This document shows positions 9,113-17,676 of a stretch of 64,000 nucleotides of DNA, one piece after another. The DNA lies in NCBI GenBank assembly GCA_947489085.1, contig CANLCJ010000002.1:140217-204216 (forward strand), read 5' to 3'. Both the position numbers and the translations under genes were made by a program. Numbering within the stretch: the stretch's first letter is position 1; every line of letters begins with the position of its first letter. Under the pieces are notes generated by a model that saw nothing but the letters and a program-made list of their open reading frames with translations, was not told the DNA's origin and did not search any database. The DNA is from an uncultured Flavobacteriaceae bacterium. Lineage in GTDB: Bacteria > Bacteroidota > Bacteroidia > Flavobacteriales > Flavobacteriaceae.

Positions 9113-10798
9113 CTATTCTTTTGTTGAGACTTCTTGTTTCATTAAAACTCGCCACGTTAAAGGAAAAGGCTGGCTTTTGTAGTGCCTACTTGCAACGTGA
9201 GCAACAATATCGAAACTATGCTTAAAAATTTTAAAGTCCTTTTCTGGTCCGAAGAGTTCCATTTCTGATACCATTTCTTTTTTGTACTCTTCTACATTCT
9301 CGTATATTGTTACAGAATGTTTTAGTGTTCCTTCGCCACGACTATAATCCTGAACACATATTTTATTTTCCATTTCTTCAAGTGGAAACCATATTTGCAA
9401 GTTCAAATCTGGAAAAAGTTCAGTAGGGATCTTGCGGACAAACTGATATAGGTCTTCATCCTTTAAAACTAAAGTGTATTCTGCCAATATAAGAACTATC
9501 ATTGAAGACTGAATTTCACATTCTTCATCTCCATTATGAATATCCACCAGCTTATCATAACTTTTTCTAAACAATGGGAAAAACTTATTTATTTTATATC
9601 TGTTATTAAAACCTAAAGTCATTTCAGAAATCCATTTTTTGGCTGGGTTAAAGTTTCTTGTAAAATTCATTAAGTTAAGTGCTAAAGCTATTTCAATACT
9701 ATGCACATCGTATTCTGGATATTTTGAAGGTGGATTGTTTTTTATAAACAAACATAATCCGTTACTAATTGAAAGAGCGCTTTGGTAATATGTTTGAGCA
9801 TGCTCTTCATTACCTTCTCTATAATGGATTCTAAACTCTTGTATTTCCGTTAACCCTATTGTTGCTATAATTCCTATTTCTTCCCAAACATTAAGACTGT
9901 ACTCTAGACTATTTCTGCTGTATTTATATATACTGTGCTCTGTTTTGTAATGTTTAGCAACTTTGTTAAAATAATAGACACCTATATTTCTTTTTAAAGA
10001 ATGGATTTTGTAAAATTCCTGTCTTACAAAATTTTTCTCCAAATGATTACCTTCTTGCATAAAGTGCCAGCTTAGTAACAAACATCGTTCACTTGCATAA
10101 ATTGAAGGTTTCAAATTATTATTGTCTTGAGACCATTTATATATAATGTTAAGGCATAATCGTACCAGTCTTAACTTTTTTAATATTTGTCTTTTTTGTT
10201 TGGGTTGCTTGTCTAAAATTTTTTGAATCAGCGTATAGAAATGTGATAAATCATAATCTGGTAAATCTAAAAATGCCAAAGACTTTCTTAATAATGATTG
10301 ATATTCTTGTGGAAATAGTTTTTCACTAACAAGATAGTCGTCAAGCATTGCAGTTATTTCGCCTGTACCCCAAAAATCATATTCAACAGCATCTGTAGTA
10401 TTCTGGTCGATATATTGTGTCCAATCAACTAAAACATTTTGATTTATAACACCATTAGTACAAACTATTATTTTTTTAGGAAGTTTTTTTAAACGATTTG
10501 TAAGTGATGTTGGAATAAACGTGTCTTTAATTTGGTTTAGAGTTGAGCGTATGGCGTTGACATCTCCATCCCAAGTGGTTCTTGTTAGATTACCTTGTTT
10601 TACAGCGAACAAAAACACCTTCTTAATACCATCTTCTGGATCAATACCTACAGCTGAAATATCTACACCAAATTGACGACCTTTCATTGGCTTTGAGATA
10701 GTTGTAAATTTCATTCCAACTAGCAGATCAGTCAGCAACACATCAAGTTCTTTATCTTCTTTTAAAAGATTAATATATTCACTCAGTAAAAATCTCAT
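9113..10798 (-). CDS. Unrecognised protein: nuclease-like N-domain plus helical repeats, second gene of the cassette
   Basis: 561 residues, family not recognised. The N-terminal ~170 residues have the layout of a PD-(D/E)XK fold: GRQFGVDI with D46, a strand ending in FAVKQG with K67, then KKIIVCTNG (108-116) and an EYDFWGT segment. The usual acid two residues before the lysine is alanine here, so a canonical active site is not certain. The remainder is alpha-helical and TPR-like, ending in ASRHYKSQPFPLTWR. It overlaps the upstream gene by 4 bp (ATGA) and precedes the DUF4238 gene by 4 bp. A nuclease effector or sensor role is inference. Confidence 0.65.
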   Translation of the reverse strand: MRFLLSEYINLLKEDKELDVLLTDLLVGMKFTTISKPMKGRQFGVDISAVGIDPEDGIKKVFLFAVKQGNLTRTTWDGDVNAIRSTLNQIKDTFIPTSLTNRLKKLPKKIIVCTNGVINQNVLVDWTQYIDQNTTDAVEYDFWGTGEITAMLDDYLVSEKLFPQEYQSLLRKSLAFLDLPDYDLSHFYTLIQKILDKQPKQKRQILKKLRLVRLCLNIIYKWSQDNNNLKPSIYASERCLLLSWHFMQEGNHLEKNFVRQEFYKIHSLKRNIGVYYFNKVAKHYKTEHSIYKYSRNSLEYSLNVWEEIGIIATIGLTEIQEFRIHYREGNEEHAQTYYQSALSISNGLCLFIKNNPPSKYPEYDVHSIEIALALNLMNFTRNFNPAKKWISEMTLGFNNRYKINKFFPLFRKSYDKLVDIHNGDEECEIQSSMIVLILAEYTLVLKDEDLYQFVRKIPTELFPDLNLQIWFPLEEMENKICVQDYSRGEGTLKHSVTIYENVEEYKKEMVSEMELFGPEKDFKIFKHSFDIVAHVASRHYKSQPFPLTWRVLMKQEVSTKE

Positions 10799-12456
10799 TG
10801 CCTTCTTTTAAAATTTTGCCATAGTAACCGTTCTGTTGCTTGACCTATGGGGTCTATAAATTCGCCTCTTGGCATTTCGCCACTATGCGAAATAAGTGCT
10901 GGTGTCATCTTTTCGGTGTATTTGCCTTGGTATTTTGAAAATGTAGACTTTCCCGTTCTGTAATTGATATTCGTAATCATACTTAAAAATGATGAACTTT
11001 CTGACTCACTCTCTTTATAGGATTTATTAAATTTTCTATTCTGTATTTTATTATAATATATCATTCTTCTCTCTGAAGGCGCAAACTCTTTTAGGTTTTC
11101 TAGATCTGAATACGCCTTGTATTTATCTTCCCCTTCATCAACAATATCTTTTATTATTTTTTTAAGTTTTCTATTGGCAGTCTTCTTTTTTAAATTTAAA
11201 AACTCAATAGTTGAATAATAATTAAAAATTAAGTGGTTAATAAATAAATCAGCTAAGAAAATTACAACCTCTTTATTGTCTACTTTTTGTTCGAGTATGG
11301 AATATATCAAAGATAAAGAGGTGTCTTTATCATAAACATAGGCAAGTATTTTGTACGTGATATATTCAATATCGTAATCTGAAAAGTCCTTTATTAGAAC
11401 TTCTGAAACCGTCAATCCTGATAAATCTCTCATATATCTAGCACTATTCATTTCAAAAATGGCAATATGAAAATTTGGATTGTCTTTATTTAACCAATTT
11501 GTATATAGCTTTTGGAAATCTGAATAAAAATCATCGCAAAGTGTATTCAGCAAATGGCTGAAATATTCTATTTTTCTAGCATTTTTTGGACTTATCCCTA
11601 CCCAATCTGTAATAAAACCAACTACCAAATCTAAATTGGTTTTAGCCACATTTTCCAATCGATAAGCCAATTGATTATACGCTCCTGCATGTTCTATATC
11701 AATGTGAAGCAACAATGGAAGATATTTTTTAAAGAGGTGTATTTCGTTACCTAAATCTATATTGTAATCCAAAAAGTAAATGAGCTCTAATTGAATTTCA
11801 ATAGTCTTAATACTTGATAGCTTATCTATAATTTTATCTGTATTTTTTAATTCATTTCTTTTATTTCTAATGGTAAAGAAAACTGATGGCCATAACTCCT
11901 TAAGAGTCTTATTATTAATAATACTATTGAATTGTTTCTCAATCCAGCTCACAAATGTTTTTGGTGTTGTTTTCGCTATCAAATCAATTTTGACGATAGA
12001 TTTTATTCCTATTTCATTTAAGCTTATGTTATCATCTTCGATTAGGCGTTTAATTTCATCTATTGAAAACTTTTGGTCTGAATGATATAATCCGGATAGA
12101 ATATCCATTAATGTAAAATACGAATCAGGATTTTTCGTTTCAAGTGTTTTTAAATAAATTTCTTTACCAAAAGAAGCATCCTCTTTTGCTTCGCGAGTAA
12201 TGGCTATTTGAAGATTTCTTACAGGATAGTTACTTTTTAAGTTTTTAAGCAATTCTGGTAGTGCCTTAACATAAAGGTCTATATCAACATTTTTAATATT
12301 GTCACAAAAGGTTCTATAATCTTGCCATCGATTGGAAGGCTCTTTATTGTCTAATAAGTCTTGTAGAAATTGCAAATGAAAAGGGTTATAATTTTTGACT
12401 AAAGTTAAAAAAGAATTGATACCGTTCTGAAAAAGAGTAACAAAGTTTTTTTCCAT
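10795..12456 (-). CDS. Unrecognised alpha-helical (HEAT-like) protein, first gene of the cassette
   Basis: 553 residues, family not recognised. Almost entirely helical with a HEAT/ARM-like rhythm, no signal peptide and no TM segments. A polar low-complexity patch (KESESESS) precedes a conserved-looking tail (ISHSGEMPRGEFIDPIGQ) that does not look solenoidal. I chose the ATG at 12456; the frame is open further to a TTG at 12474. It is the first gene of the three-gene operon and lies next to tRNA-Leu. A scaffold or recognition role is a guess from the fold only. Confidence 0.6.
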   Translation of the reverse strand: MEKNFVTLFQNGINSFLTLVKNYNPFHLQFLQDLLDNKEPSNRWQDYRTFCDNIKNVDIDLYVKALPELLKNLKSNYPVRNLQIAITREAKEDASFGKEIYLKTLETKNPDSYFTLMDILSGLYHSDQKFSIDEIKRLIEDDNISLNEIGIKSIVKIDLIAKTTPKTFVSWIEKQFNSIINNKTLKELWPSVFFTIRNKRNELKNTDKIIDKLSSIKTIEIQLELIYFLDYNIDLGNEIHLFKKYLPLLLHIDIEHAGAYNQLAYRLENVAKTNLDLVVGFITDWVGISPKNARKIEYFSHLLNTLCDDFYSDFQKLYTNWLNKDNPNFHIAIFEMNSARYMRDLSGLTVSEVLIKDFSDYDIEYITYKILAYVYDKDTSLSLIYSILEQKVDNKEVVIFLADLFINHLIFNYYSTIEFLNLKKKTANRKLKKIIKDIVDEGEDKYKAYSDLENLKEFAPSERRMIYYNKIQNRKFNKSYKESESESSSFLSMITNINYRTGKSTFSKYQGKYTEKMTPALISHSGEMPRGEFIDPIGQATERLLWQNFKRRQ

Positions 12457-12513
12457 TCTACCAAAAGAAATCAAACTATATCAAATACTATTAAATGGAC
12501 AAAAAGAAACAAA

Positions 12514-12534
12514 ATGTTGTACCTATGTTGTACC
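12514..12534. repeat. Two direct copies of ATGTTGTACC, 11 bp apart
   Basis: ATGTTGTACC occurs at 12514-12523 and 12525-12534. It lies between the cassette start and the tRNA-Leu terminator. The 11-bp spacing puts both copies on one helical face. It may be a regulator site for the cassette or part of a recombination junction; there is no further evidence for either. Confidence 0.4.
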
Positions 12535-12562
12535 CAAACATTTTTCCGAGCTTATTTTAAAT

Positions 12563-12593
12563 AAAAAAAGCCGAAGATTTCTCTTCGACTTTT
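12563..12593 (-). terminator. Rho-independent terminator of tRNA-Leu
   Basis: On the minus strand, a 12-bp stem (one G-U pair) closes on a GAAA tetraloop and is followed by a T7 run. It starts 2 bp after the tRNA 3' end. Confidence 0.9.
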
Positions 12594-12594
12594 G

Positions 12595-12676
12595 TACAGG
12601 CGGCGAGACTCGAACTCGCACACCTCGCGGCATTAGATCCTAAGTCTAACGTGTCTACCAATTCCACCACGCCTGC
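12595..12676 (-). tRNA. tRNA-Leu (anticodon UAG)
   Basis: 82-nt type II tRNA. The acceptor GCAGGCG pairs with CGCCTGT (G-U at position 1-72) and the discriminator is A. The D-arm has GGTAGAC. The anticodon stem TTAGA/TCTAA encloses loop CTTAGGA, giving UAG. A long variable arm follows, and the T-loop is GTTCGAGTC. CCA is not encoded. It reads toward the 8-12.5 kb cassette, which begins about 140 bp downstream, a usual position for an integration target. Confidence 0.95.
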
Positions 12677-12704
12677 ATTTTATTTTTTTTAACACTAATA
12701 ATTA

Positions 12705-12750
12705 GGTTAAATCCTAAGTCTAGCGTGTCTACCAATTCCACCACGCCCGC
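12705..12750 (-). pseudogene. Truncated 5' half of a second tRNA-Leu(UAG)
   Basis: About 46 nt match the neighbouring tRNA-Leu from the acceptor through the anticodon loop (GCGGGCGTGG... to CTTAGGAT) and then stop. Two substitutions differ from the intact gene: GCGGGCG versus GCAGGCG, and CACGCTAGA versus CACGTTAGA. No variable arm, T-arm or 3' acceptor follows. It is upstream of the intact tRNA in its transcription direction, with only about 28 bp between them. Confidence 0.85.
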
Positions 12751-12820
12751 ATTAAGGTCTGCAAATATAATCAAGATTTTTAAATTGCAAACTTATTACA
12801 TAAAAAAACATTCTTTTTTT

Positions 12821-12828
12821 TATTTTTG
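12821..12828 (+). promoter_or_regulatory. Bacteroidota -7 box before the M20 dipeptidase gene
   Basis: TATTTTTG fits TAnnTTTG and lies 24 bp before the chosen ATG at 12853. It supports the internal start rather than one at 12826, which would fall inside the box. Confidence 0.55.
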
Positions 12829-12852
12829 ATTCTAATTTATTCCTCCCGTTCC

Positions 12853-14244
12853 ATGAATCCTATCCAATCTTATATTGCAACACATAAAACTCGTTTTTTA
12901 GACGAATTAATAACACTACTTAAAATTCCTTCTATAAGTGCAGACCCTAACTATAGCAATGCTGTTTTAACAGTTGCTTCTGCCTTAAAGGACGATTTAG
13001 AACGCGCAGGATGCACATCGGTTAACTTATATACTACTGAGGGATACCCTATAATTTACGGTGAAAAAATTATTAGCAGCGAACTCCCTACAGTTTTGGT
13101 TTATGGCCATTACGATGTACAACCACCAGATCCTGTAGCGTTATGGGATTCGCCTCCTTTTGAGCCTATTATAAAAACAACAGACAAGCACCCTGAAGGC
13201 GCTATTTTTGCAAGAGGTGCCTGTGATGACAAAGGGCAACTTTTTATGCATGTAAAGGCTTTGGAACTTATGGTAGCGAATAACACACTACCATGCAATG
13301 TTAAATTTATGATCGAGGGCGAAGAGGAAATTGGCAGCAAAAATCTTTCAACATTCATTGAAGAACATAAGGAGATGCTTAAAAATGACGTCATTCTAAT
13401 TTCAGATACGGGAATGATTGCCAACAACATACCTTCTATAACAACAGGCTTACGTGGTTTAAGTTATGTTGAGGTTGAAGTTACTGGGCCTAATCGCGAT
13501 TTACACTCTGGGCTTTATGGCGGCGCAGTGGCAAACCCTATTAACATTTTAACCAAAATGATAGCTTCTCTTCACGATACAGACCAGCGTATTACAATAC
13601 CTGGTTTTTATGATAATGTAGAAATACTTTCTAAAGAAGAACGTGCCGAAATGGCAAAAGCGCCTTTTAATCTTGATGCTTACAAAGATGCTTTAAATAT
13701 TGAAGCCGTTTACGGTGAAAAGGGATATACAACCAACGAGCGCAACGCCATTCGCCCCACACTCGATGTTAATGGCATTTGGGGTGGCTATATTGGAGAA
13801 GGCGCTAAAACAGTTATTCCTAGCAAAGCATATGCTAAGATTTCGATGCGTTTGGTACCCAATCAAGACTGGAAAACCATAACACAACAATTTACAACAC
13901 ATTTTAATAACATAGCACCCAAAGGCGTAACGGTTAAAGTAACACCGCACCATGGAGGGCAGGGTTACGTTACACCTGTAGACAGTTTAGGGTACATTGC
14001 CGCAAGCAAAGCCTATGCAACAACGTTTGGTAAAACACCTATACCACAGCGAAGTGGAGGTAGTATTCCTATTGTAGCGCTTTTTGAAGAGGTTTTAAAA
14101 AGTAAAACTATTTTAATGGGTTTTGGTTTAGACAGCGATGCCATACATTCCCCAAACGAACACTTTGGGGTTTGGAATTTTTTAAAAGGCATAGAAACCA
14201 TCCCCTATTTTTACGAATATTTTACTGAGTTGTCAAAAAAATAG
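12853..14244 (+). CDS. M20-family metallodipeptidase
   Basis: Zn-dependent dipeptidase of the M20 (CNDP/PepV-like) group, 463 residues, cytoplasmic. Visible metal and catalytic residues are H86 and D88 in GHYDVQP, the bridging aspartate in ARGACDDKGQ (about 125), EGEEEIGS (about 155-162), ISDTG, and a late histidine in IHSPNEHFG. The dimerisation-domain motif DLHSGLYGG is present. The annotated start is the ATG at 12853 because an earlier in-frame start overlaps the promoter box. It stands alone between the tRNA and a DMT exporter. The exact dipeptide substrate cannot be told. Confidence 0.92.
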   Translation: MNPIQSYIATHKTRFLDELITLLKIPSISADPNYSNAVLTVASALKDDLERAGCTSVNLYTTEGYPIIYGEKIISSELPTVLVYGHYDVQPPDPVALWDSPPFEPIIKTTDKHPEGAIFARGACDDKGQLFMHVKALELMVANNTLPCNVKFMIEGEEEIGSKNLSTFIEEHKEMLKNDVILISDTGMIANNIPSITTGLRGLSYVEVEVTGPNRDLHSGLYGGAVANPINILTKMIASLHDTDQRITIPGFYDNVEILSKEERAEMAKAPFNLDAYKDALNIEAVYGEKGYTTNERNAIRPTLDVNGIWGGYIGEGAKTVIPSKAYAKISMRLVPNQDWKTITQQFTTHFNNIAPKGVTVKVTPHHGGQGYVTPVDSLGYIAASKAYATTFGKTPIPQRSGGSIPIVALFEEVLKSKTILMGFGLDSDAIHSPNEHFGVWNFLKGIETIPYFYEYFTELSKK

Positions 14245-14273
14245 GAAGTAGTGCTGTACTAAGACTAAAGTCT

Positions 14274-14281
14274 TAAATTTG
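14274..14281 (+). promoter_or_regulatory. -7 box TAAATTTG before the DMT exporter
   Basis: Matches TAnnTTTG, 68 bp before the ATG at 14350. Confidence 0.4.
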
Positions 14282-14349
14282 CAAGCTTAACAATATTCTG
14301 TACGCCCTTGCATGTGTAATAGTAAGGTTGAATTGCCTATTTAAAAACC

Positions 14350-15216
14350 ATGAAAAGTCAACATAACAATTATTTACTATTACTAGCACTAGCCACTGTA
14401 CTTATAAGTACCTCTGGTGCATTAGGAAAGTTTATAGACCTACCAACGCCTGTAATTATATGGTTTAGAAGTGCTTTAGCTGCACTTTTCTTATTTTTAT
14501 TTTGCAAATACAAGAAATTAAAAATAGGTATAAAGTCTAAGAAAGACCTCCCCACTATACTGTTAGGAGCTGTACTTTTAGGCACGCATTGGGTTACATA
14601 TTTTTACGCCTTAAAACTCTCTAATGTGGCTATTGGCATGCTTTCTATGTTTACCTTTCCTGTAATAACAGCTTTGCTAGAACCCTTGTTTACTAAAACA
14701 AAATTAAATCCTATACATATCCTGTTAGGTTTAATGGTACTTCTAGGCATTTACATACTGGCTCCAGAAATTAATTTTGAAAGCAACTACCTTAAAGGTA
14801 TTTTATTAGGCGTATTTTCTGCTTTTTCTTATGCCATTAGAAATTTAATTTTAAAGCGCCACGTTAAATCGTATAACGGCACTGTACTCATGGTTCAGCA
14901 ATCTTTAATAGTTGCTGTTTTGCTCTCGCCCGTTTTATTACGTTTTAGTCTGGAAAATGTACAAAGTCAACTCCCCTACCTATTAATTTTAGGCTTGGTT
15001 ACAACAGCAATAGGCCATTCCTTATTTATCAGCAGTTTAAAACATTTTTCTGTAAGCACCGCCAGTATTATTGGTAGTGCACAGCCCATTATAGGCATTG
15101 TTTTCGCTTATCTTTTTTTAAACGAAATGCCTAGTTTGAATACGTTTTTTGGAGGTGCTTTAATTATTGGCACTGTGGTAATAGAGAGTATTCGTTCTAG
15201 AGAAAAAAACAAATAA
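14350..15216 (+). CDS. DMT-superfamily (EamA) transporter
   Basis: Inner-membrane transporter of 288 residues with ten predicted hydrophobic segments arranged as two EamA repeats (about 10-135 and 147-283). The second half ends in the typical P.IG..FA..FLNE motif (PIIGIVFAYLFLNEMP). Members export small metabolites or amino acids; substrate is unknown. Single gene. Confidence 0.88.
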   Translation: MKSQHNNYLLLLALATVLISTSGALGKFIDLPTPVIIWFRSALAALFLFLFCKYKKLKIGIKSKKDLPTILLGAVLLGTHWVTYFYALKLSNVAIGMLSMFTFPVITALLEPLFTKTKLNPIHILLGLMVLLGIYILAPEINFESNYLKGILLGVFSAFSYAIRNLILKRHVKSYNGTVLMVQQSLIVAVLLSPVLLRFSLENVQSQLPYLLILGLVTTAIGHSLFISSLKHFSVSTASIIGSAQPIIGIVFAYLFLNEMPSLNTFFGGALIIGTVVIESIRSREKNK

Positions 15217-15243
15217 TATCACCTAGACAATACATTTACAGAT

Positions 15244-15321
15244 AACAATTTCGTAGCAATACGTTGAATTATTTTTCGCTAGTCTAAGGTAAAAATTAAA
15301 GCTTAGTCGCAGTTAAAATTT
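15244..15321 (+). repeat. Dispersed intergenic repeat, copy A
   Basis: About 78 bp aligning at roughly 75% with the reverse complement of 59777-59855. The core GCTAGTCTAAGG is identical, as is GTTGAATTAT. It lies between convergent genes. Confidence 0.65.
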
Positions 15322-15423
15322 CATTTTTCAACTTAATAATAGTAGAAAAAGAAACTACTTATATATGGTATTTTGCTTAGAATTGTATAAAACAAGTCTA
15401 TTGAGAGAGATACACGTTTTAAG

Positions 15424-15461
15424 ATTAAAAGCACATAAGTTTTACCCAATGCGCTTTTAAT
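15424..15461. terminator. Weak hairpin between convergent genes
   Basis: ATTAAAAGC pairs with GCTTTTAAT across a 20-nt loop, 23 bp beyond the stop of the STAS gene. It is a modest candidate terminator. Confidence 0.4.
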
Positions 15462-15483
15462 TTTTATATATAGCAATTAATAG

Positions 15484-15774
15484 TTATGCCGCTACAGTTC
15501 CAACATTTAGTGTCTTGAAATGGTTGTATAATTCTTTACAGCCAGAACCTACTATAGACAACTCTATATTGTGCTTAATAGACATGCTGTGAAGCTCTGT
15601 AATAGCGTTTACTCCTGTTTTATCTATACTCTCTAAAGCTTCTACACTAATGGTAAGCCTGTTAAATTTTTCGAAAGCAGATTGAAATTCATTTTGAAAC
15701 AACCCAATATTTCTTTTATTAAGTTCTCCTTTTAATTTAAAAAAGTTGTTACAGCTAGTTATTCGTAAATCCAT
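15484..15774 (-). CDS. STAS-domain protein (anti-anti-sigma-like)
   Basis: 96 residues forming a single STAS domain. A beta-strand start is followed by an amphipathic helix, then the phosphoacceptor region ESIDKTGVNAI (about 53-63), where Thr replaces the more usual Ser of DSSG, and a final helix. In related proteins this residue is phosphorylated by a partner switch kinase, but no such kinase or phosphatase is nearby. Stand-alone gene, so its partner must be encoded elsewhere. Confidence 0.75.
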   Translation of the reverse strand: MDLRITSCNNFFKLKGELNKRNIGLFQNEFQSAFEKFNRLTISVEALESIDKTGVNAITELHSMSIKHNIELSIVGSGCKELYNHFKTLNVGTVAA

Positions 15775-15999
15775 GATGTTTATTTTTTTATTGATTGAAC
15801 ATTAATTATAAGCTATTAATCATGTTACTACGCTGTAAATATATATCTCAAAAATTTAAAGCCTTTTATTTTTCGATAAATAGATAAGTACTCTAGCTAA
15901 AAGTAATCTACATGCATATTTCATCGACAACCAACCACTATTGTCTTAATTTTTGCATTACTTTTACTGCTCGACATGTATTTTTTAATCTTAGTTACC

Positions 16000-16431
16000 A
16001 TGAAAAAAATCACCATTGCGCTTATATTGCTTTTAGCATGCCAACTTACTGCGCAAACAAATACTAGTACAGATGTTAAAGCCATTAATAAAGTTTTAAA
16101 AAAACAACGCATCGCATGGTCTAACAACGATATTGAAACTTATATGGAAGCTTTCTGGAAAAGCGACTCTTTGGCATTTTATGGTAAAAAAGGACTAACA
16201 CATGGCTGGGAGGACACTCTCGATTATTATTTAACATACTACCCTACTGCAGCTTACACTGGTAAATTGAGTTATAAAATCAATGCAATAACCAATATTG
16301 CTCCAGATGCTTATTACGTATTAGGAGAATATCATATTAAAAGAGAAGTTGGTAATGCAGATGGTTTATTTATGCTTGTACTTAAAAAAATAAACGGCGA
16401 GTGGAAAATTGTTGCAGATACCTCTGTATAA
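16000..16431 (+). CDS. Secreted SnoaL/DUF4440-like protein
   Basis: 143 residues. Signal peptide (MKKITIALILLLACQLTAQ), then a single NTF2-like fold with the DUF4440 pattern: an early helix KQRIAWSNNDIETYMEAF, a mid WED.L..Y segment and a C-terminal GEWKIVADTS strand. Exported, probably periplasmic; ligand or reaction unknown. The ATG at 16000 is preferred because it places the lysines directly before the hydrophobic core. Confidence 0.75.
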   Translation: MKKITIALILLLACQLTAQTNTSTDVKAINKVLKKQRIAWSNNDIETYMEAFWKSDSLAFYGKKGLTHGWEDTLDYYLTYYPTAAYTGKLSYKINAITNIAPDAYYVLGEYHIKREVGNADGLFMLVLKKINGEWKIVADTSV

Positions 16432-16470
16432 ACCCATTAAACAACAGATTAGGTTTTAATTTAAATATAA

Positions 16471-17607
16471 TTAAGAGGTGAAAATTTTATCTAAAACCCA
16501 TAAATAATCGGCACGGTTATTAATAAAATCTCTATTAGACATATCTATTATTTTAGAATTGATACCTTTCTCAGTACTCAAAAAATCCATATACCCTTTG
16601 TGGATGTCATCTAAATACGTATTAGAAATCTGTTGCTCGTAGCTGCGTCCACGTTGTTTTATATTCTGTTGCAATTGTAAGGTGTGCTGTTGTAAATACA
16701 CATACACTTTGGGCTTGGTAACGGCCTTAAACATGATTTTAAAAAGTGCTTCGTACAGTTCAAACTCTTTTGCTTCTAAATTTATCTTAGAAAATATTAA
16801 AGACTTATAAATGCTATAATCGCTAACAATACGCTTTCCATTAGTACTTAAAGACAACATGTCTTTAGTAATTTGCTGGTAACGGTCTTTTAAAAAACAC
16901 ATTTCCAGAGGAAATGCATAGCGCTCGGCGTTTTTATAAAACTCTGGCAAAAAAGGATTGTCTGCAAAGCGTTCTAAAACAAGATTAGCATTAAAATCTG
17001 TCGCAATTTTAGTAGCTAAACTCGTTTTTCCAGCACCTATATTCCCTTCTATAGCAATATAATTAAATTTGTATTTGGTAAAACGGGCTAATGGATTGCT
17101 AAGCTGTGCTTCTATAAGTGTAAGCACAGATGTGTCTTTACATGCTACTAATAATTGTTCTACCGTTTTATTGTATAATGGGTGCTTGTTTTGTCCTGCA
17201 ATATCACAAAGTGGTTGCAATACAAATTTACGTTTGTGCAGTTCTGGATGAGGTACTTTAAGTGCATCGGTATCGATAACGCATTGCTCAACAAATATAA
17301 TATCTAAATCTATTGGCCTTGCTTCGTAAACTCCTGGTGTAGTTCTCGTGCGTCCTAGATCTGTTTCTATAGCAAGCAACATTGCTAAAACCTCTTGCGG
17401 CCTGTAATCTGTTTTTAACGCCAAACAACAATTTATAAAATCGTCTCCTTTAAAACCAAAAGCGGGTGTTTTATAAAGATTCGATATGGCATTAATAGCC
17501 CCGATACGTTCAAATATTAAATCTACGGCTTGTTGTAAATATTTAAGTTTATCTCCCTTATTACTCCCTAATGCAATGTAAAAAGTTTTGGTTGTCGACG
17601 GTATCAT
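16471..17607 (-). CDS. folK: Fusion: HPPK (FolK) plus deoxynucleoside kinase
   Basis: 378 residues. The N-terminal ~150 are 6-hydroxymethyl-7,8-dihydropterin pyrophosphokinase, a folate pathway enzyme: GSNKGD, ARPIDLDIIF with the metal-binding DLD, and PHPELHKRKFVLQPL. From about 180 a deoxynucleoside kinase domain follows, with P-loop GNIGAGKTS, an ERF segment and an arginine-rich lid (QRGRSYEQQ). This fusion is known in flavobacteria. The start MIPSTTKT is chosen; another ATG is 9 bp upstream (17616). It is divergent from the transporter gene at 17677. Nucleoside specificity cannot be told. Confidence 0.93.
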   Translation of the reverse strand: MIPSTTKTFYIALGSNKGDKLKYLQQAVDLIFERIGAINAISNLYKTPAFGFKGDDFINCCLALKTDYRPQEVLAMLLAIETDLGRTRTTPGVYEARPIDLDIIFVEQCVIDTDALKVPHPELHKRKFVLQPLCDIAGQNKHPLYNKTVEQLLVACKDTSVLTLIEAQLSNPLARFTKYKFNYIAIEGNIGAGKTSLATKIATDFNANLVLERFADNPFLPEFYKNAERYAFPLEMCFLKDRYQQITKDMLSLSTNGKRIVSDYSIYKSLIFSKINLEAKEFELYEALFKIMFKAVTKPKVYVYLQQHTLQLQQNIKQRGRSYEQQISNTYLDDIHKGYMDFLSTEKGINSKIIDMSNRDFINNRADYLWVLDKIFTS

Positions 17608-17676
17608 ATAAAGCAAAATAATAAAAAGTAAATGTATTGTTTTATATTTACAGAACGTATTTATTCACAATATAGA

